A stretch of DNA of 43,223 bases. Origin: a virus. Below the pieces are notes generated by a model. It had not been told where the DNA came from, ran no database searches, and saw only the letters and a list, made by a program, of their open reading frames with translations. Where the stretch lies: IMG/VR virus record IMGVR_UViG_3300020394_000421, positions 1 to 43,223 of that record; one strand, written 5' to 3'. A program made the translations under genes and the position numbers. This document shows positions 27,016-35,066 of this stretch, piece after piece (positions within the stretch are counted from its first letter, which is position 1; every line of letters starts with the position of its first letter).

Positions 27016-28318
27016 TTACTACCTCATCGGGTCCGTCAAGTGGCGATGAATATAATGATTCTTCGTCTTCGTCATATGCATCATCCCAATCACCACTCAT
27101 ACCAGCAACTTCATATTCTGTAACTCTGTTTTCAAAGAAGTTAGTATGGTCAGCTGCATTTAGAATCCACTCCAACCATGGTATAGGATTCTCTTTTACT
27201 TTAAAGTTAGTTTTTAGTCCTAGTTGTAAAAGTCTTCTATCTGCTATGTATCTGATATATTGTTTTACATCTTTTTTAGGAAGACCTTCTATGTCGCCCA
27301 TCTTGTAAGCAAGATCAATAAACTTATCCTCTAGTTCTACAATCTTTGTTGACATTTCATATATTTTCTTTTTAAAATCATTGTCAACTATTCTAGCGTT
27401 CTCCGAACAGTATGCTCTAAACAAATGAGCAATACCTTCAACGTGCATAGACTCATCTCTTACAGACCATTCTACAATCTTACCACAACCTTTCATTTTA
27501 CCAAATCTTTGAAAGTTTAACAACATTATGAATGATGCAAATAAAGATACACCTTCATTGAATACAGATTTTGCTAGAGCAAGTCCTAAACCTTTTTTAG
27601 TAGTTACATCTGAATCCATCATGTAATCTACTTTGTCGGCCATTTCTTTGTATTCTAAAAAAGCATGAAACTCTTCGTCTGGTAATCCAAGAGTTTCATT
27701 TAATAGTGCGTATGCTCTTTGGTGTATACCTTCTCTGCTTGCAAACGAACCAAGCATATTTCTTACTTCGTTATTTTTAAATTTAGGGATAAATTGATCG
27801 TAATAGTTTTGACCTACTGCTACGTCTGATTGAGTAAATAATCTTAAAACGTTAGTAACAAAATCTTTTTCGGTAGCTGTCATACGTCCACCTTTCCAAT
27901 CTGTTACGTCCTCAGATAAATCAACTTCGTCCTCAATCCAATGAACCTTTTCGTGTTTGACTACCATATCGACCGCCCACGGAAAATAGAAAGGTTTGTA
28001 TGCTTCACTAAATCTAGTTAAACTACCACCTCGTCTTTTTAAAATCTTTTCTGAATTTTCTAACAGTCCAGCATATCCACCAATACGTTCTCCATTAACA
28101 AAAATCTGTGGTACAGAAGCAACTAATCTTACATCTTGTTTTGCAGATTCGCTTCTCTGTAATTGTTCTTGCGTATCATTTACTCTTTGATAGAATTCTA
28201 ATTTTTCTTCCTCTGAAGCCAATTGATGTTCAACATAATCAATACCATGTTCATTAAACCAATTCTTTGCCTGTACACAATAACCACAGGTAGGTGTCGT
28301 ATAAATTTGTACGTCCAT
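27008..28318 (-). CDS. nrdB: Glutaredoxin-NrdB fusion (ribonucleotide reductase beta)
   Basis: 436 aa. Residues 1-95 are a glutaredoxin domain (CGYC at 11-14, VPQIFVNGERIGGYAGL) with an extra charged insert of about 20 residues before the cis-Pro strand. Residues about 110-430 are the class Ia beta subunit: RLFTQSD with the first Asp, SREGIHQRAY with Glu, His and the radical Tyr four residues after the His, FNEGVSLFASF with Glu, and RDESMHVEG with Glu and His. The tail is acidic, ending SLYSSPLDGPDEVVNG. Electron delivery is thus built into the reductase. Similar fusions are known in a few bacteria (for example Francisella). It is 12 nt after nrdA. Confidence 0.96.
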   Translation of the reverse strand: MDVQIYTTPTCGYCVQAKNWFNEHGIDYVEHQLASEEEKLEFYQRVNDTQEQLQRSESAKQDVRLVASVPQIFVNGERIGGYAGLLENSEKILKRRGGSLTRFSEAYKPFYFPWAVDMVVKHEKVHWIEDEVDLSEDVTDWKGGRMTATEKDFVTNVLRLFTQSDVAVGQNYYDQFIPKFKNNEVRNMLGSFASREGIHQRAYALLNETLGLPDEEFHAFLEYKEMADKVDYMMDSDVTTKKGLGLALAKSVFNEGVSLFASFIMLLNFQRFGKMKGCGKIVEWSVRDESMHVEGIAHLFRAYCSENARIVDNDFKKKIYEMSTKIVELEDKFIDLAYKMGDIEGLPKKDVKQYIRYIADRRLLQLGLKTNFKVKENPIPWLEWILNAADHTNFFENRVTEYEVAGMSGDWDDAYDEDEESLYSSPLDGPDEVVNG

Positions 28319-28330
28319 TTGTTTATCCCC

Positions 28331-30091
28331 TTATCCTTGACAATTAATACAATCGTCTTCTTCTTTTTTAATATCTTGATAGTCTCTTAATTTATTCAAT
28401 TCAACTTTTTGACTTACATTCTCAGCTCTGTTAGATACTTCAGTTCTCAGATAATATAATCCTTTACATTCATTCTCCCATGCTTTAATATGAGTCTTTG
28501 TTAAGTATTTCTTCGAAGCACCTGCTGGAAAAAATACGTTTAAAGATTGTCCTTGACACAAATACTTTTGTCTTTGACCACCAAGTTCCACTAATCTAAC
28601 TTGGTCTATCTCAACTGCTGTCTTAAACACTTCCTTTTCATGATCTGCTAAAAACTGTAAGTGTTGTACAGAACCACCATTAGTGATTATACCTGTCCAC
28701 ACCTCAGACTTATTCATATCATATCCGTCTAAGACTTCGGCCAGATATTTATTCTTTATTAGATGTGAACCAGCTCTTGTTCTATGCGTATATGCATTTG
28801 CTTTGTGTGGTTCAATACTCGGTGAAGTAGAAACTATCATTGATGAATTAGCATTAGGTGCTATCGCCAACAAGTGTGCGTTTCTTCTACCTGTACCTTT
28901 CATGTCAGGTGCCTCACCTCTTTCTTTTCCTAGTAATAAACTTTCTTCAACAGCCTCATGTTGTATATGTTCAAAAATTTCTTTATTAATATCATCTGAC
29001 TTTTCAAATGGTATTCTATGTTTTTGTAAATATGAATGATAACCCATCGCACCAAGACCTAGTGATCTTTCTTGACTTGCAGAATATCTTGCTTTAGATA
29101 AATCATCTGGTGCATGATCTATAAAAAATTGTAACACGTTATCTAAGAAACGTATTAAGTCTCTTACAATATTTGTATCTTTCCAATCATCATACATCTC
29201 AAGGTTTAATGATGATAGACAACAAACTGCTGTTCTCTCTTCACTTGTTGCTAAATGAATTTCGTTACATAAATTAGAACCATGTATTTTTAGTCCTAGT
29301 TTTTTTTGTGTTTCTGGTAAATACTTATTAGCTGTATCAATAAAGTTTACGTATGGTTCACCTGTTCTAAATCTTACTTCTAAAATTTTTTCCCAAAGTT
29401 TTCTTGCTGGCATTGTTTCTCTAATCGTACCATCATTAGGGTCTTTTAGATGCCATTCTTTTCCTTGTTTAACAGCTTGCATAAATTCATTTGTAACGTT
29501 TACAGCGTTATGTAAGTTTAAACATTTACGACCAACATCACCAGTTGGTATTCTAACAGATAAAAATTCTTCGATATCTGGGTGCGATACATCCATGTAA
29601 GCCGCATAAGAACCCTTACGTGTTTTACCTTGTCGATATGCAATCATGTCAGCATCGACTGTATGTAAAAATGGTATTGGGCCTGGTGCAATATCTGATA
29701 CTGATCTAACTGCTGACCAATGTCCACCAACTCCACCCCCTTTAACAGACAACCATCTTAATTCTGCTGTATGATCTATAAGACCTTCTAAACTATCTGG
29801 TACAAAAGATAGAAAACAAGAAATGGGTAATGCTTTAATTTTTTTATTATTAAGTGGTGCATTTGATAATACTGGTGACGCAAACATAAACCAACCCTTA
29901 GACGCATAGTCATATATTCTTTGTGCTAGTTTATTATCGCCATATGAATAAGCTTTAGATGCTCTAGCAAATGCTTGTTGTGGTGAAGTCTCACCTGTTT
30001 GACAGTAATAATCTTTTAGTAATTTGTTTGCTTGTTCTGATAATAATTTGTCTCTGGCCTCATCTATTTTGATACCCATATATTGTGTCAT
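28331..30091 (-). CDS. nrdA: Ribonucleotide reductase alpha subunit
   Basis: 586 aa, shorter than E. coli NrdA (761) because it lacks the N-terminal ATP-cone, so the usual dATP feedback inhibition is absent. Key parts: PVLSNAP and PISCFLSFV with the redox Cys, KGGGVGGHWS, active-site GSNLCNEI (N-x-C-x-E), IAPNANSSMIVSTSPSIEP, and a C-terminal CINC pair that shuttles electrons from glutaredoxin. It reduces NDPs to dNDPs for phage DNA. It ends 12 nt before nrdB and follows the primase gene by 3 nt. Confidence 0.97.
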   Translation of the reverse strand: MTQYMGIKIDEARDKLLSEQANKLLKDYYCQTGETSPQQAFARASKAYSYGDNKLAQRIYDYASKGWFMFASPVLSNAPLNNKKIKALPISCFLSFVPDSLEGLIDHTAELRWLSVKGGGVGGHWSAVRSVSDIAPGPIPFLHTVDADMIAYRQGKTRKGSYAAYMDVSHPDIEEFLSVRIPTGDVGRKCLNLHNAVNVTNEFMQAVKQGKEWHLKDPNDGTIRETMPARKLWEKILEVRFRTGEPYVNFIDTANKYLPETQKKLGLKIHGSNLCNEIHLATSEERTAVCCLSSLNLEMYDDWKDTNIVRDLIRFLDNVLQFFIDHAPDDLSKARYSASQERSLGLGAMGYHSYLQKHRIPFEKSDDINKEIFEHIQHEAVEESLLLGKERGEAPDMKGTGRRNAHLLAIAPNANSSMIVSTSPSIEPHKANAYTHRTRAGSHLIKNKYLAEVLDGYDMNKSEVWTGIITNGGSVQHLQFLADHEKEVFKTAVEIDQVRLVELGGQRQKYLCQGQSLNVFFPAGASKKYLTKTHIKAWENECKGLYYLRTEVSNRAENVSQKVELNKLRDYQDIKKEEDDCINCQG

Positions 30092-30094
30092 TTG

Positions 30095-31096
30095 TTAAAC
30101 CCTTTTCCATTCACTTAGTTTTGTTCTTGCAAGTAATCCATTAAATGTATTACGAGCAATGATGTCTTTAATATCTCTTTCAGTTTTACCTGAAAGAATC
30201 ATTTCGTTTATATCTTTTTCTTTTATATCACTTGGCCAAATAACAACATTGAAGTTACCTTCTATATATGTTTTTACTTGTTTCACTACCTCATTGTTTC
30301 TTGGCTCATTATCAGGTATCAAAACAACATCATCACCATTAACTCTTAAATCAGATTGTGCTGTCGCAATACAATTATCTAAGAACAAACTATCAATAGG
30401 ACCTTCAACAACATACACTCTTTTAGACCAATCAATATCGTCTAAACCATATATCTTATTTTTACTCTCATCCACCTTAATAGTTATATATTTTGGATTT
30501 TCATTATTCAATGCTCTACCTTGAAAAGCGAACATGTCACCCTCCTTAGTATAAAAAGGAATTATAAGTCTTGGGTGGTCTTTTTGAATAGATGAAAATT
30601 TATTTTCAACAACCGTATTTACCCACTTATAAAACTGTGGAGCATAAAATATTTTATAATGTTTATTAAAAGGTATATTTCTTTTTAAGACAAATTGTCT
30701 CGCTGGATGATTATCTTCTAGTTGAGATACCTTTTTCAAACTACGCAACTTAGAGTTGCTATCTTTAAACATTTGTTTTAAGGTTGTGGATAACTTTTCT
30801 GCTGGACTCTCTTTATGTGTTTTATCTTCTCTATATTTTTCTGTTACAAACTGATTATATAATTTTTCATCTACATGTTTTATTAGTTTAATAGCTGAAG
30901 TAGATACGCTACAATTATGACATTTGTAAATATAAGAGTTACCTTTAGGAAAGATATATCCTCTTGCCTTTGATTTGTTTTTTTGAGAGTCACCACAATA
31001 AGGACATCTAAAATTAAATAAAGAATTAGATTTCTTTTTAAATAGAGTTAATTGTGGGGATAATAATAGTATATACTTTTGTTCAAGATAATCCAT
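30095..31096 (-). CDS. 61: DNA primase (T4 gp61 type)
   Basis: 333 aa, close to T4 gp61 (342). An N-terminal zinc-binding domain (FRCPYCGD at about 29-36 and YKCHNCSVS) is followed by the RNA polymerase domain with TOPRIM motifs VYVVEGPIDSLFL (catalytic Glu) and VVLIPDNEPRNNE (Asp). It makes primers for lagging-strand synthesis with gp41. The promoter at 31103-31131 has its TATAAT ending 6 nt before this ATG, so its transcript should be leaderless. No other start fits, since the zinc domain begins near residue 29. Confidence 0.93.
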   Translation of the reverse strand: MDYLEQKYILLLSPQLTLFKKKSNSLFNFRCPYCGDSQKNKSKARGYIFPKGNSYIYKCHNCSVSTSAIKLIKHVDEKLYNQFVTEKYREDKTHKESPAEKLSTTLKQMFKDSNSKLRSLKKVSQLEDNHPARQFVLKRNIPFNKHYKIFYAPQFYKWVNTVVENKFSSIQKDHPRLIIPFYTKEGDMFAFQGRALNNENPKYITIKVDESKNKIYGLDDIDWSKRVYVVEGPIDSLFLDNCIATAQSDLRVNGDDVVLIPDNEPRNNEVVKQVKTYIEGNFNVVIWPSDIKEKDINEMILSGKTERDIKDIIARNTFNGLLARTKLSEWKRV

Positions 31097-31102
31097 GCTG
31101 TC

Positions 31103-31131
31103 ATTATATACAGATTAGGCAGTATTGTCAA
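31103..31131 (-). promoter_or_regulatory. Consensus host-type promoter for primase-nrdA-nrdB
   Basis: TTGACA (31131-31126), 17-nt spacer, TATAAT (31108-31103) on the minus strand, within the 3' end of the gene at 31115-31753. The expected start coincides with the primase ATG at 31096. Confidence 0.75.
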
Positions 31132-31753
31132 GGTCCTTTTTAATCCAAATGGTATATTTTTTTACTATTTCTTTCCAATTATCTTTAGGTTTACATTGTA
31201 AAAAATTTATCAACTTATCATACTCCTCTTGGTCGCAATCCAATAATCTATCAATTTGTAAAATATGATTAAGTTCGTGTTTAGGATACTCTTTTAATTT
31301 TGTAAATTTTTTAACATACCATTTTTTATCATATGGTATGTTCCAATGTTTACACAACATCTCTATTCTTTTAAAAAACAACAATCCCCATTCACTTAAT
31401 AATTCTAATTCAGTAAATATTATTTTATGTTTTAGAGAATGAATAATATCGTATTCAGGTGTATTTAAAATATTGTGTGTATGTTTATCGTCCTCATTCG
31501 TAGAAAGTTTAACCTTATAAATGTGTGTTGATGGTGGTGGACAACTTTTTTGAAATAATTTTAAAAAAGAATCTGTATTAAGTTTTTCTGTTATATGAAT
31601 ATGTTTATTTGGTTCAAGTATTATTTTATGCATACCCATAAAATCATTATCAAAAATGATATCTGTATCTTCAATCTGACCTGTGTGAAGACCACAGAAA
31701 TATCTAATGAAATCGCCAAACTCTCCAGCGTTATAGGATACACACATGTTCAT
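31115..31753 (-). CDS. Hypothetical phage protein
   Basis: 212 aa starting MNMCVSYNAGEFGDFIRYFCGLHTG. The N-terminal strand-turn-helix with GDFIRYF resembles the start of the protein at 32701-33609 (NACCYDDFLRYYLN), hinting at a shared P-loop-like or transferase-like start, but no Walker or sulfotransferase motif is complete. The rest is rich in Lys, His and Asp with helical segments (TELELLSEWGLLFFKRIEMLCKHW in parts). Function unknown. Its end carries the primase promoter. Confidence 0.75.
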   Translation of the reverse strand: MNMCVSYNAGEFGDFIRYFCGLHTGQIEDTDIIFDNDFMGMHKIILEPNKHIHITEKLNTDSFLKLFQKSCPPPSTHIYKVKLSTNEDDKHTHNILNTPEYDIIHSLKHKIIFTELELLSEWGLLFFKRIEMLCKHWNIPYDKKWYVKKFTKLKEYPKHELNHILQIDRLLDCDQEEYDKLINFLQCKPKDNWKEIVKKYTIWIKKDLDNTA

Positions 31754-31770
31754 AATATAATTATATATGT

Positions 31771-32217
31771 TTAGGAAACTACAATACTAAAATTCATTAA
31801 TTTATGTAATGCAAAACCAATTACTATACATCCCCCAATTAATAACCATCGCCATCTTTCTAATACACCAACTCTATCTTTTAAATCTTTTTTAATTGAG
31901 TTGATAGCAACAGTTTGTTCTTCATGTTGTTTTGACATCATAGTAGAAAGATCATCTTTTGTATTTTTAATTCTTTCATGTATGATCTCTACATCTTTTT
32001 CAAATTCTCTTTTTCTCTCAACGGTATCTTGTTCTTGTCTAGCGATTGCGTCCTCTTGACTGGCAAGTTTTTCTTCATGAACAGCTAACATTCTATTAAT
32101 AGAATTAGAAACATCTGTAATTTTTGTGATTGCGTTATCTAGTCTGCCATGAATCAACTTCATGTCAGCAACTTCTCGCTTAAGAATTTCAACATCTGTA
32201 GCTAGTTTATCGGCCAT
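31771..32217 (-). CDS. Coiled-coil protein with C-terminal membrane anchor
   Basis: 148 aa. Residues 1-115 are a long coiled coil (VEILKREVADMKLIHGRLDN, EREFEK-type heptads, TKDDLSTMMSKQHEEQTVAIN); residues about 122-142 (WRWLLIGGCIVIGFALHKL) form one C-terminal transmembrane helix. Similar tail-anchored coiled coils occur in T4-like marine phages with unassigned roles. An AATAAATA late-like box lies 22 nt upstream (around 32239-32246). Confidence 0.75.
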   Translation of the reverse strand: MADKLATDVEILKREVADMKLIHGRLDNAITKITDVSNSINRMLAVHEEKLASQEDAIARQEQDTVERKREFEKDVEIIHERIKNTKDDLSTMMSKQHEEQTVAINSIKKDLKDRVGVLERWRWLLIGGCIVIGFALHKLMNFSIVVS

Positions 32218-32242
32218 TTTTTCCTCTTTACTCTCTAGCTAT

Positions 32243-32410
32243 TTATTGTTTTGTAGATTCGCTCTTCACCTCTTCTGGTGTCTTCTTACCACCTATCATA
32301 TCCCAAAAATTATCTAATGCCATTAATTTACTACCTTCTAGTTTTTTAGGTACCTGACTACAACCAGTTAATAATAATATTACCATTGATGTTAAGAATA
32401 AATGTCTCAT
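32243..32410 (-). CDS. Small lipoprotein (55 aa)
   Basis: ATG at 32410, stop TAA at 32245-32243. A lipobox signal (MRHLFLTSMVILLLTGC) predicts lipidation at Cys17, leaving a mature peptide of 39 residues with a central amphipathic helix (SKLMALDNFWDMIGG). It may be an o-spanin-like or immunity lipoprotein, but lacks the Pro-rich stretch of Rz1. The promoter hexamer at 32421-32416 ends 5 nt before the ATG, with AAGGA between them. Confidence 0.75.
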   Translation of the reverse strand: MRHLFLTSMVILLLTGCSQVPKKLEGSKLMALDNFWDMIGGKKTPEEVKSESTKQ

Positions 32411-32415
32411 TCCTT

Positions 32416-32444
32416 ATACTACCAGATTTTTACTAAATTGTCAA
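32416..32444 (-). promoter_or_regulatory. Host-type promoter for the small lipoprotein
   Basis: TTGACA (32444-32439), 17-nt spacer, TAGTAT (32421-32416) on the minus strand, between the genes at 32447 and 32410. Predicted start falls at the ATG, implying a leaderless message or an unusual start. Confidence 0.65.
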
Positions 32445-32446
32445 GG

Positions 32447-32701
32447 TTATTTTTTCTTTAAATTCTTGACTTCTTGTTCGAGTTTGTTGATACGACTCAT
32501 AAGATAAGGATACTTTTTCATTGCTCTTTCTTCTTTAGTTGCAATTTCTATATCGTATCTTTTTGCGGCCCATGTATAGAAACCATCTACCTTTGCATAA
32601 AACCAAATACCTACTTTAGTTTTCTTAAACCATGCATTTGTAGATTGGCCTAAGATTGCTGAAGCTGATGCTTTCAGTATGAAAAACCAAATACTAATCA
32701 T
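32447..32701 (-). CDS. Conserved small membrane-associated phage protein
   Basis: 84 aa: an amphipathic/hydrophobic start (MISIWFFILKASASAILG), aromatic middle (WFKKTKVGIWFYAKVDGFYTWAAKRYDI), and a C-terminal coiled coil (YLMSRINKLEQEVKNLKKK). Similar small proteins are seen in T4-like marine phages. No catalytic motif. The start shares base 32701 with the preceding stop (TAATG), so it is coupled to the 302-aa protein. Confidence 0.7.
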   Translation of the reverse strand: MISIWFFILKASASAILGQSTNAWFKKTKVGIWFYAKVDGFYTWAAKRYDIEIATKEERAMKKYPYLMSRINKLEQEVKNLKKK

Positions 32702-33609
32702 TATCTAATATCGTTTAAGAAGGTATCAATAATAGTTGATGCATCATCACTTACTGATATACCCATGAAAGTTGCTAAGTCTGTCATTGTTGCAGAGTCT
32801 TTATCTAAAAGTTTATCTATTTCTAAAACATGCACTCTATCATTTTTAACACCATCTATGTAAGTTGGATAACCTAAAGGATAATTTTTAACCGTGTTAG
32901 TGATTATTTCTACACTACCATCTGGTTTACCAATTGGGTCTTGAGCTGTGTACATTGTACAACCCAATAGTGATTGTGCTTGTGCTTTATTAGCTGCTTT
33001 TGTAGAGTCATCCCAACTTGAATTACATGCTTCTACTCTAGACCAATATGTATCAAAGTGTGGTGAATATACGTTGTGAAAATCTACAAATATAAATTTG
33101 TTATCTGTGCTGGCATCTCTTACTGTTTCGTATAAAGTTGTATCACCTTTTGGTGTCCAAATAGTAGAACCTTCATCACCCTCAACAGTAAAAGCAATTC
33201 CTTTTAATGCTGTTGCTGGAACTGGTTTACTTTCGTCACCTTCTGCCCAACCTGTTCCCCAACCTGGTCTTGCTGATGTTGAACCGTCCTCATTTGTTAT
33301 TGGCACACCATATTCTAAGCTTTTTGTTTTTGTTGCAACATCTGCCATAAATGCAGCGTTGTCTGAAAAAGCCTCTATTTGAGCTTTAGTCCAATTATTA
33401 AAAGGATAAACAAACCCAGTATTAGCTGATAGTTCATATTTTTTATATGGTGCAGTTTCAATTCTTTTTCCAAAAGGACCATAGACAGAGCTATATTGTG
33501 CATCAGAAATGTTATCAACTGCCATTTGTTTTAAAAATTCTCTATTTAAATAATATCTTAAAAAATCATCATAACAACAAGCGTTAGTTGATATAAAATA
33601 GTTTTTCAT
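32701..33609 (-). CDS. Hypothetical protein, possibly virion-associated
   Basis: 302 aa. The N-terminus MKNYFISTNACCYDDFLRYYLNREFLKQM is followed by a long Thr/Ser/Gly/Asp-rich region with many aromatic residues (STSARPGWGTGWAEGDESKP, WTPKGDTTLYETVRDAS) and a helical C-terminus (DLATFMGISVSDDASTIIDTFL). The composition resembles structural proteins. The FLRYY start resembles the protein at 31115-31753. No recognised family. Confidence 0.7.
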   Translation of the reverse strand: MKNYFISTNACCYDDFLRYYLNREFLKQMAVDNISDAQYSSVYGPFGKRIETAPYKKYELSANTGFVYPFNNWTKAQIEAFSDNAAFMADVATKTKSLEYGVPITNEDGSTSARPGWGTGWAEGDESKPVPATALKGIAFTVEGDEGSTIWTPKGDTTLYETVRDASTDNKFIFVDFHNVYSPHFDTYWSRVEACNSSWDDSTKAANKAQAQSLLGCTMYTAQDPIGKPDGSVEIITNTVKNYPLGYPTYIDGVKNDRVHVLEIDKLLDKDSATMTDLATFMGISVSDDASTIIDTFLNDIR

Positions 33610-33618
33610 TTTCTACTC

Positions 33619-34092
33619 CTACCATTTCCTTTTTGCTGAGCTTTTAATTGCACTCCAACCAAACAATCTTACCGCATAGTAAGCTGACCATTTTTTCCAA
33701 CTTGCTACTTTAGGTTCTGCAGCTTCCATACCATGTAGGAAAACTGTATCAGCGATTGCTCTCATTGTTGCAAACTCTGTTTTTTTAACTTTTTTTCTTA
33801 CGGCGTTTAATTTTTCATACATTACATCGTGACAAATAGCTGCTCTTGCAACATCAAATGGTGCAATAAAAGCCCAAGCTGCTCTTGGAACTGAAGCCAT
33901 ATCTGTAATATAACCTTTAGGTACAGTTAATGTATCCTTATTCCATTTAAGATCAACTTTGTGTTTCTTAAATAAAGCAATCTCATTTTCAAATAAATCG
34001 GTTTTAAAAGTCAAAGACTTAGTAAGTTTCCACTTATTAGGTCTTTTAAATTGACTTGACATCAATCCGTTAAATTTACTCTTCTTTGCCAT
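33619..34092 (-). CDS. DUF1353-family protein
   Basis: 157 aa from MAKKSKFNGLMSSQFK (ATG 34092; the frame is open to 34140 but that would overlap the lipoprotein gene more). The signature VPKGYITDMASVPRAAWAFIAPFDVARAAICHDVMYE is that of DUF1353, a small domain common in phages and prophages near lysis or structural genes; function unknown. It overlaps the o-spanin-like gene by 17 nt with GAAGAAG as ribosome-binding site. Confidence 0.85.
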   Translation of the reverse strand: MAKKSKFNGLMSSQFKRPNKWKLTKSLTFKTDLFENEIALFKKHKVDLKWNKDTLTVPKGYITDMASVPRAAWAFIAPFDVARAAICHDVMYEKLNAVRKKVKKTEFATMRAIADTVFLHGMEAAEPKVASWKKWSAYYAVRLFGWSAIKSSAKRKW

Positions 34093-34483
34093 CTTCTTCT
34101 TTACTCTCTTCCTCACCATTTGGTGAAACTGCTTTCTCATAGTATAAAATCAACTTTTGATTTTGTTCTAAGTATCTTTTTATATCTGCCATATTGAGAG
34201 CCATCGCCTCATATCCTCTGACAGATATTGCATAGAATACCCATTGTTCGCCGTGTTCTTTCTTGTATTTAGTAATAAATTCATCGAAGTTTGCCTCTGT
34301 TACCACATACCATTCAACATTTTGCATACTTAGGGGTTTAGGATGTGGTTGTAAAGGAATAACTTTCTCAATATATTCAGTCTTTACAACTGTTTTTGCA
34401 GGCATTTTAAACGTACTACAATTAGTTAGTAGTAGTGTTACCAGTAAGAGACTCAAAACTTTCAAAAAGTTTTTTAGTTCCAT
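34076..34483 (-). CDS. Outer-membrane lipoprotein, probable o-spanin (Rz1-like)
   Basis: 135 aa. The lipobox is LLLTNC (Cys22), followed by a Pro-rich stretch IPLQPHPKPLS as in o-spanins, then a domain VEWYVVTEANFDEFI and a helix YEAMALNMADIKRYLEQNQKLILYYEKA also seen in phage spanin-type lipoproteins. The C-terminus is acidic. The start lies 62 nt inside the coiled-coil membrane gene in another frame, the nested arrangement typical of Rz/Rz1 pairs. Spanins fuse inner and outer membranes at lysis. Confidence 0.75.
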   Translation of the reverse strand: MELKNFLKVLSLLLVTLLLTNCSTFKMPAKTVVKTEYIEKVIPLQPHPKPLSMQNVEWYVVTEANFDEFITKYKKEHGEQWVFYAISVRGYEAMALNMADIKRYLEQNQKLILYYEKAVSPNGEEESKEEDGKEE

Positions 34484-34811
34484 TGTTTATCCTTTTTTCG
34501 ATTAGACCAGGTTTTTTCAAAGATAATCTAGTCAAATCATGTTTTTGTAATTTATTAATTAATTCGTCTTTATACTTAGTTGCCTCTGCCAACTCTAATT
34601 GCAACTCACCAGATAACTTACTCATCTTCTCGTTATCTGCTTGTAATTGATTTATAGTATTTTGATTAGTTTCTGCAACTAGCTCTAGTTTTGCGTTACT
34701 GTCTTGTAGAATTGCAATTTTATTTTGAGTGGTATCGTAGTAATATTTCGCACCAAAACCAATTGCACCTACGATACCAATTACTAATATTATGCCATAT
34801 ATTTTAAACAT
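34422..34811 (-). CDS. Inner-membrane coiled-coil protein, probable i-spanin (Rz-like)
   Basis: 129 aa: N-terminal transmembrane helix (IYGIILVIGIVGAIGFGAKYYY, residues 3-24) followed by a long periplasmic coiled coil (KIAILQDSNAKLELVAETNQ, LSGELQLELAEATKYKDELINKL) and a C-terminal segment RLSLKKPGLIEKRINNGTKK seen in T4-like marine phage proteins. Topology and the nested downstream lipoprotein support an i-spanin role. It lies 22 nt after a small two-helix membrane protein that could be the holin. Confidence 0.75.
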   Translation of the reverse strand: MFKIYGIILVIGIVGAIGFGAKYYYDTTQNKIAILQDSNAKLELVAETNQNTINQLQADNEKMSKLSGELQLELAEATKYKDELINKLQKHDLTRLSLKKPGLIEKRINNGTKKLFESFESLTGNTTTN

Positions 34812-34832
34812 TATCTCTCTCTAATTATATGA

Positions 34833-34994
34833 TTAGTCTTTTCTGTATATAGACCATGCTCCCCAAGCGATTGCCGCATAGGCAGCTATTTTTACAAGAG
34901 GACCTCCAAGAATTACTAATACGCCAAATGCTATTAAACTTGCACCTGACCATGAGGACATCTCTTTTGCTCTTTCTTTAATCCAATTAATCAT
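34833..34994 (-). CDS. Small membrane protein (53 aa), holin candidate
   Basis: ATG at 34994 with ribosome-binding site AAGGAG, stop TAA at 34835-34833. A charged N-terminal helix (MINWIKERAKEMSS) precedes two closely spaced hydrophobic segments (GASLIAFGVLVILGGPLV and IAAYAAIAWGAWSIY) and a basic tail RKD. Similar MINWIK... proteins occur in T4-like marine phages. Position directly upstream of the spanin-like pair suggests holin function; this is inference. Confidence 0.7.
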   Translation of the reverse strand: MINWIKERAKEMSSWSGASLIAFGVLVILGGPLVKIAAYAAIAWGAWSIYRKD

Positions 34995-35066
34995 ATTTTT
35001 TCTCCTTAATGTTTATTGTTAATATAAACCTAGGCATTGAGTAAGTATTTAGGAAATTTGTGGCGA

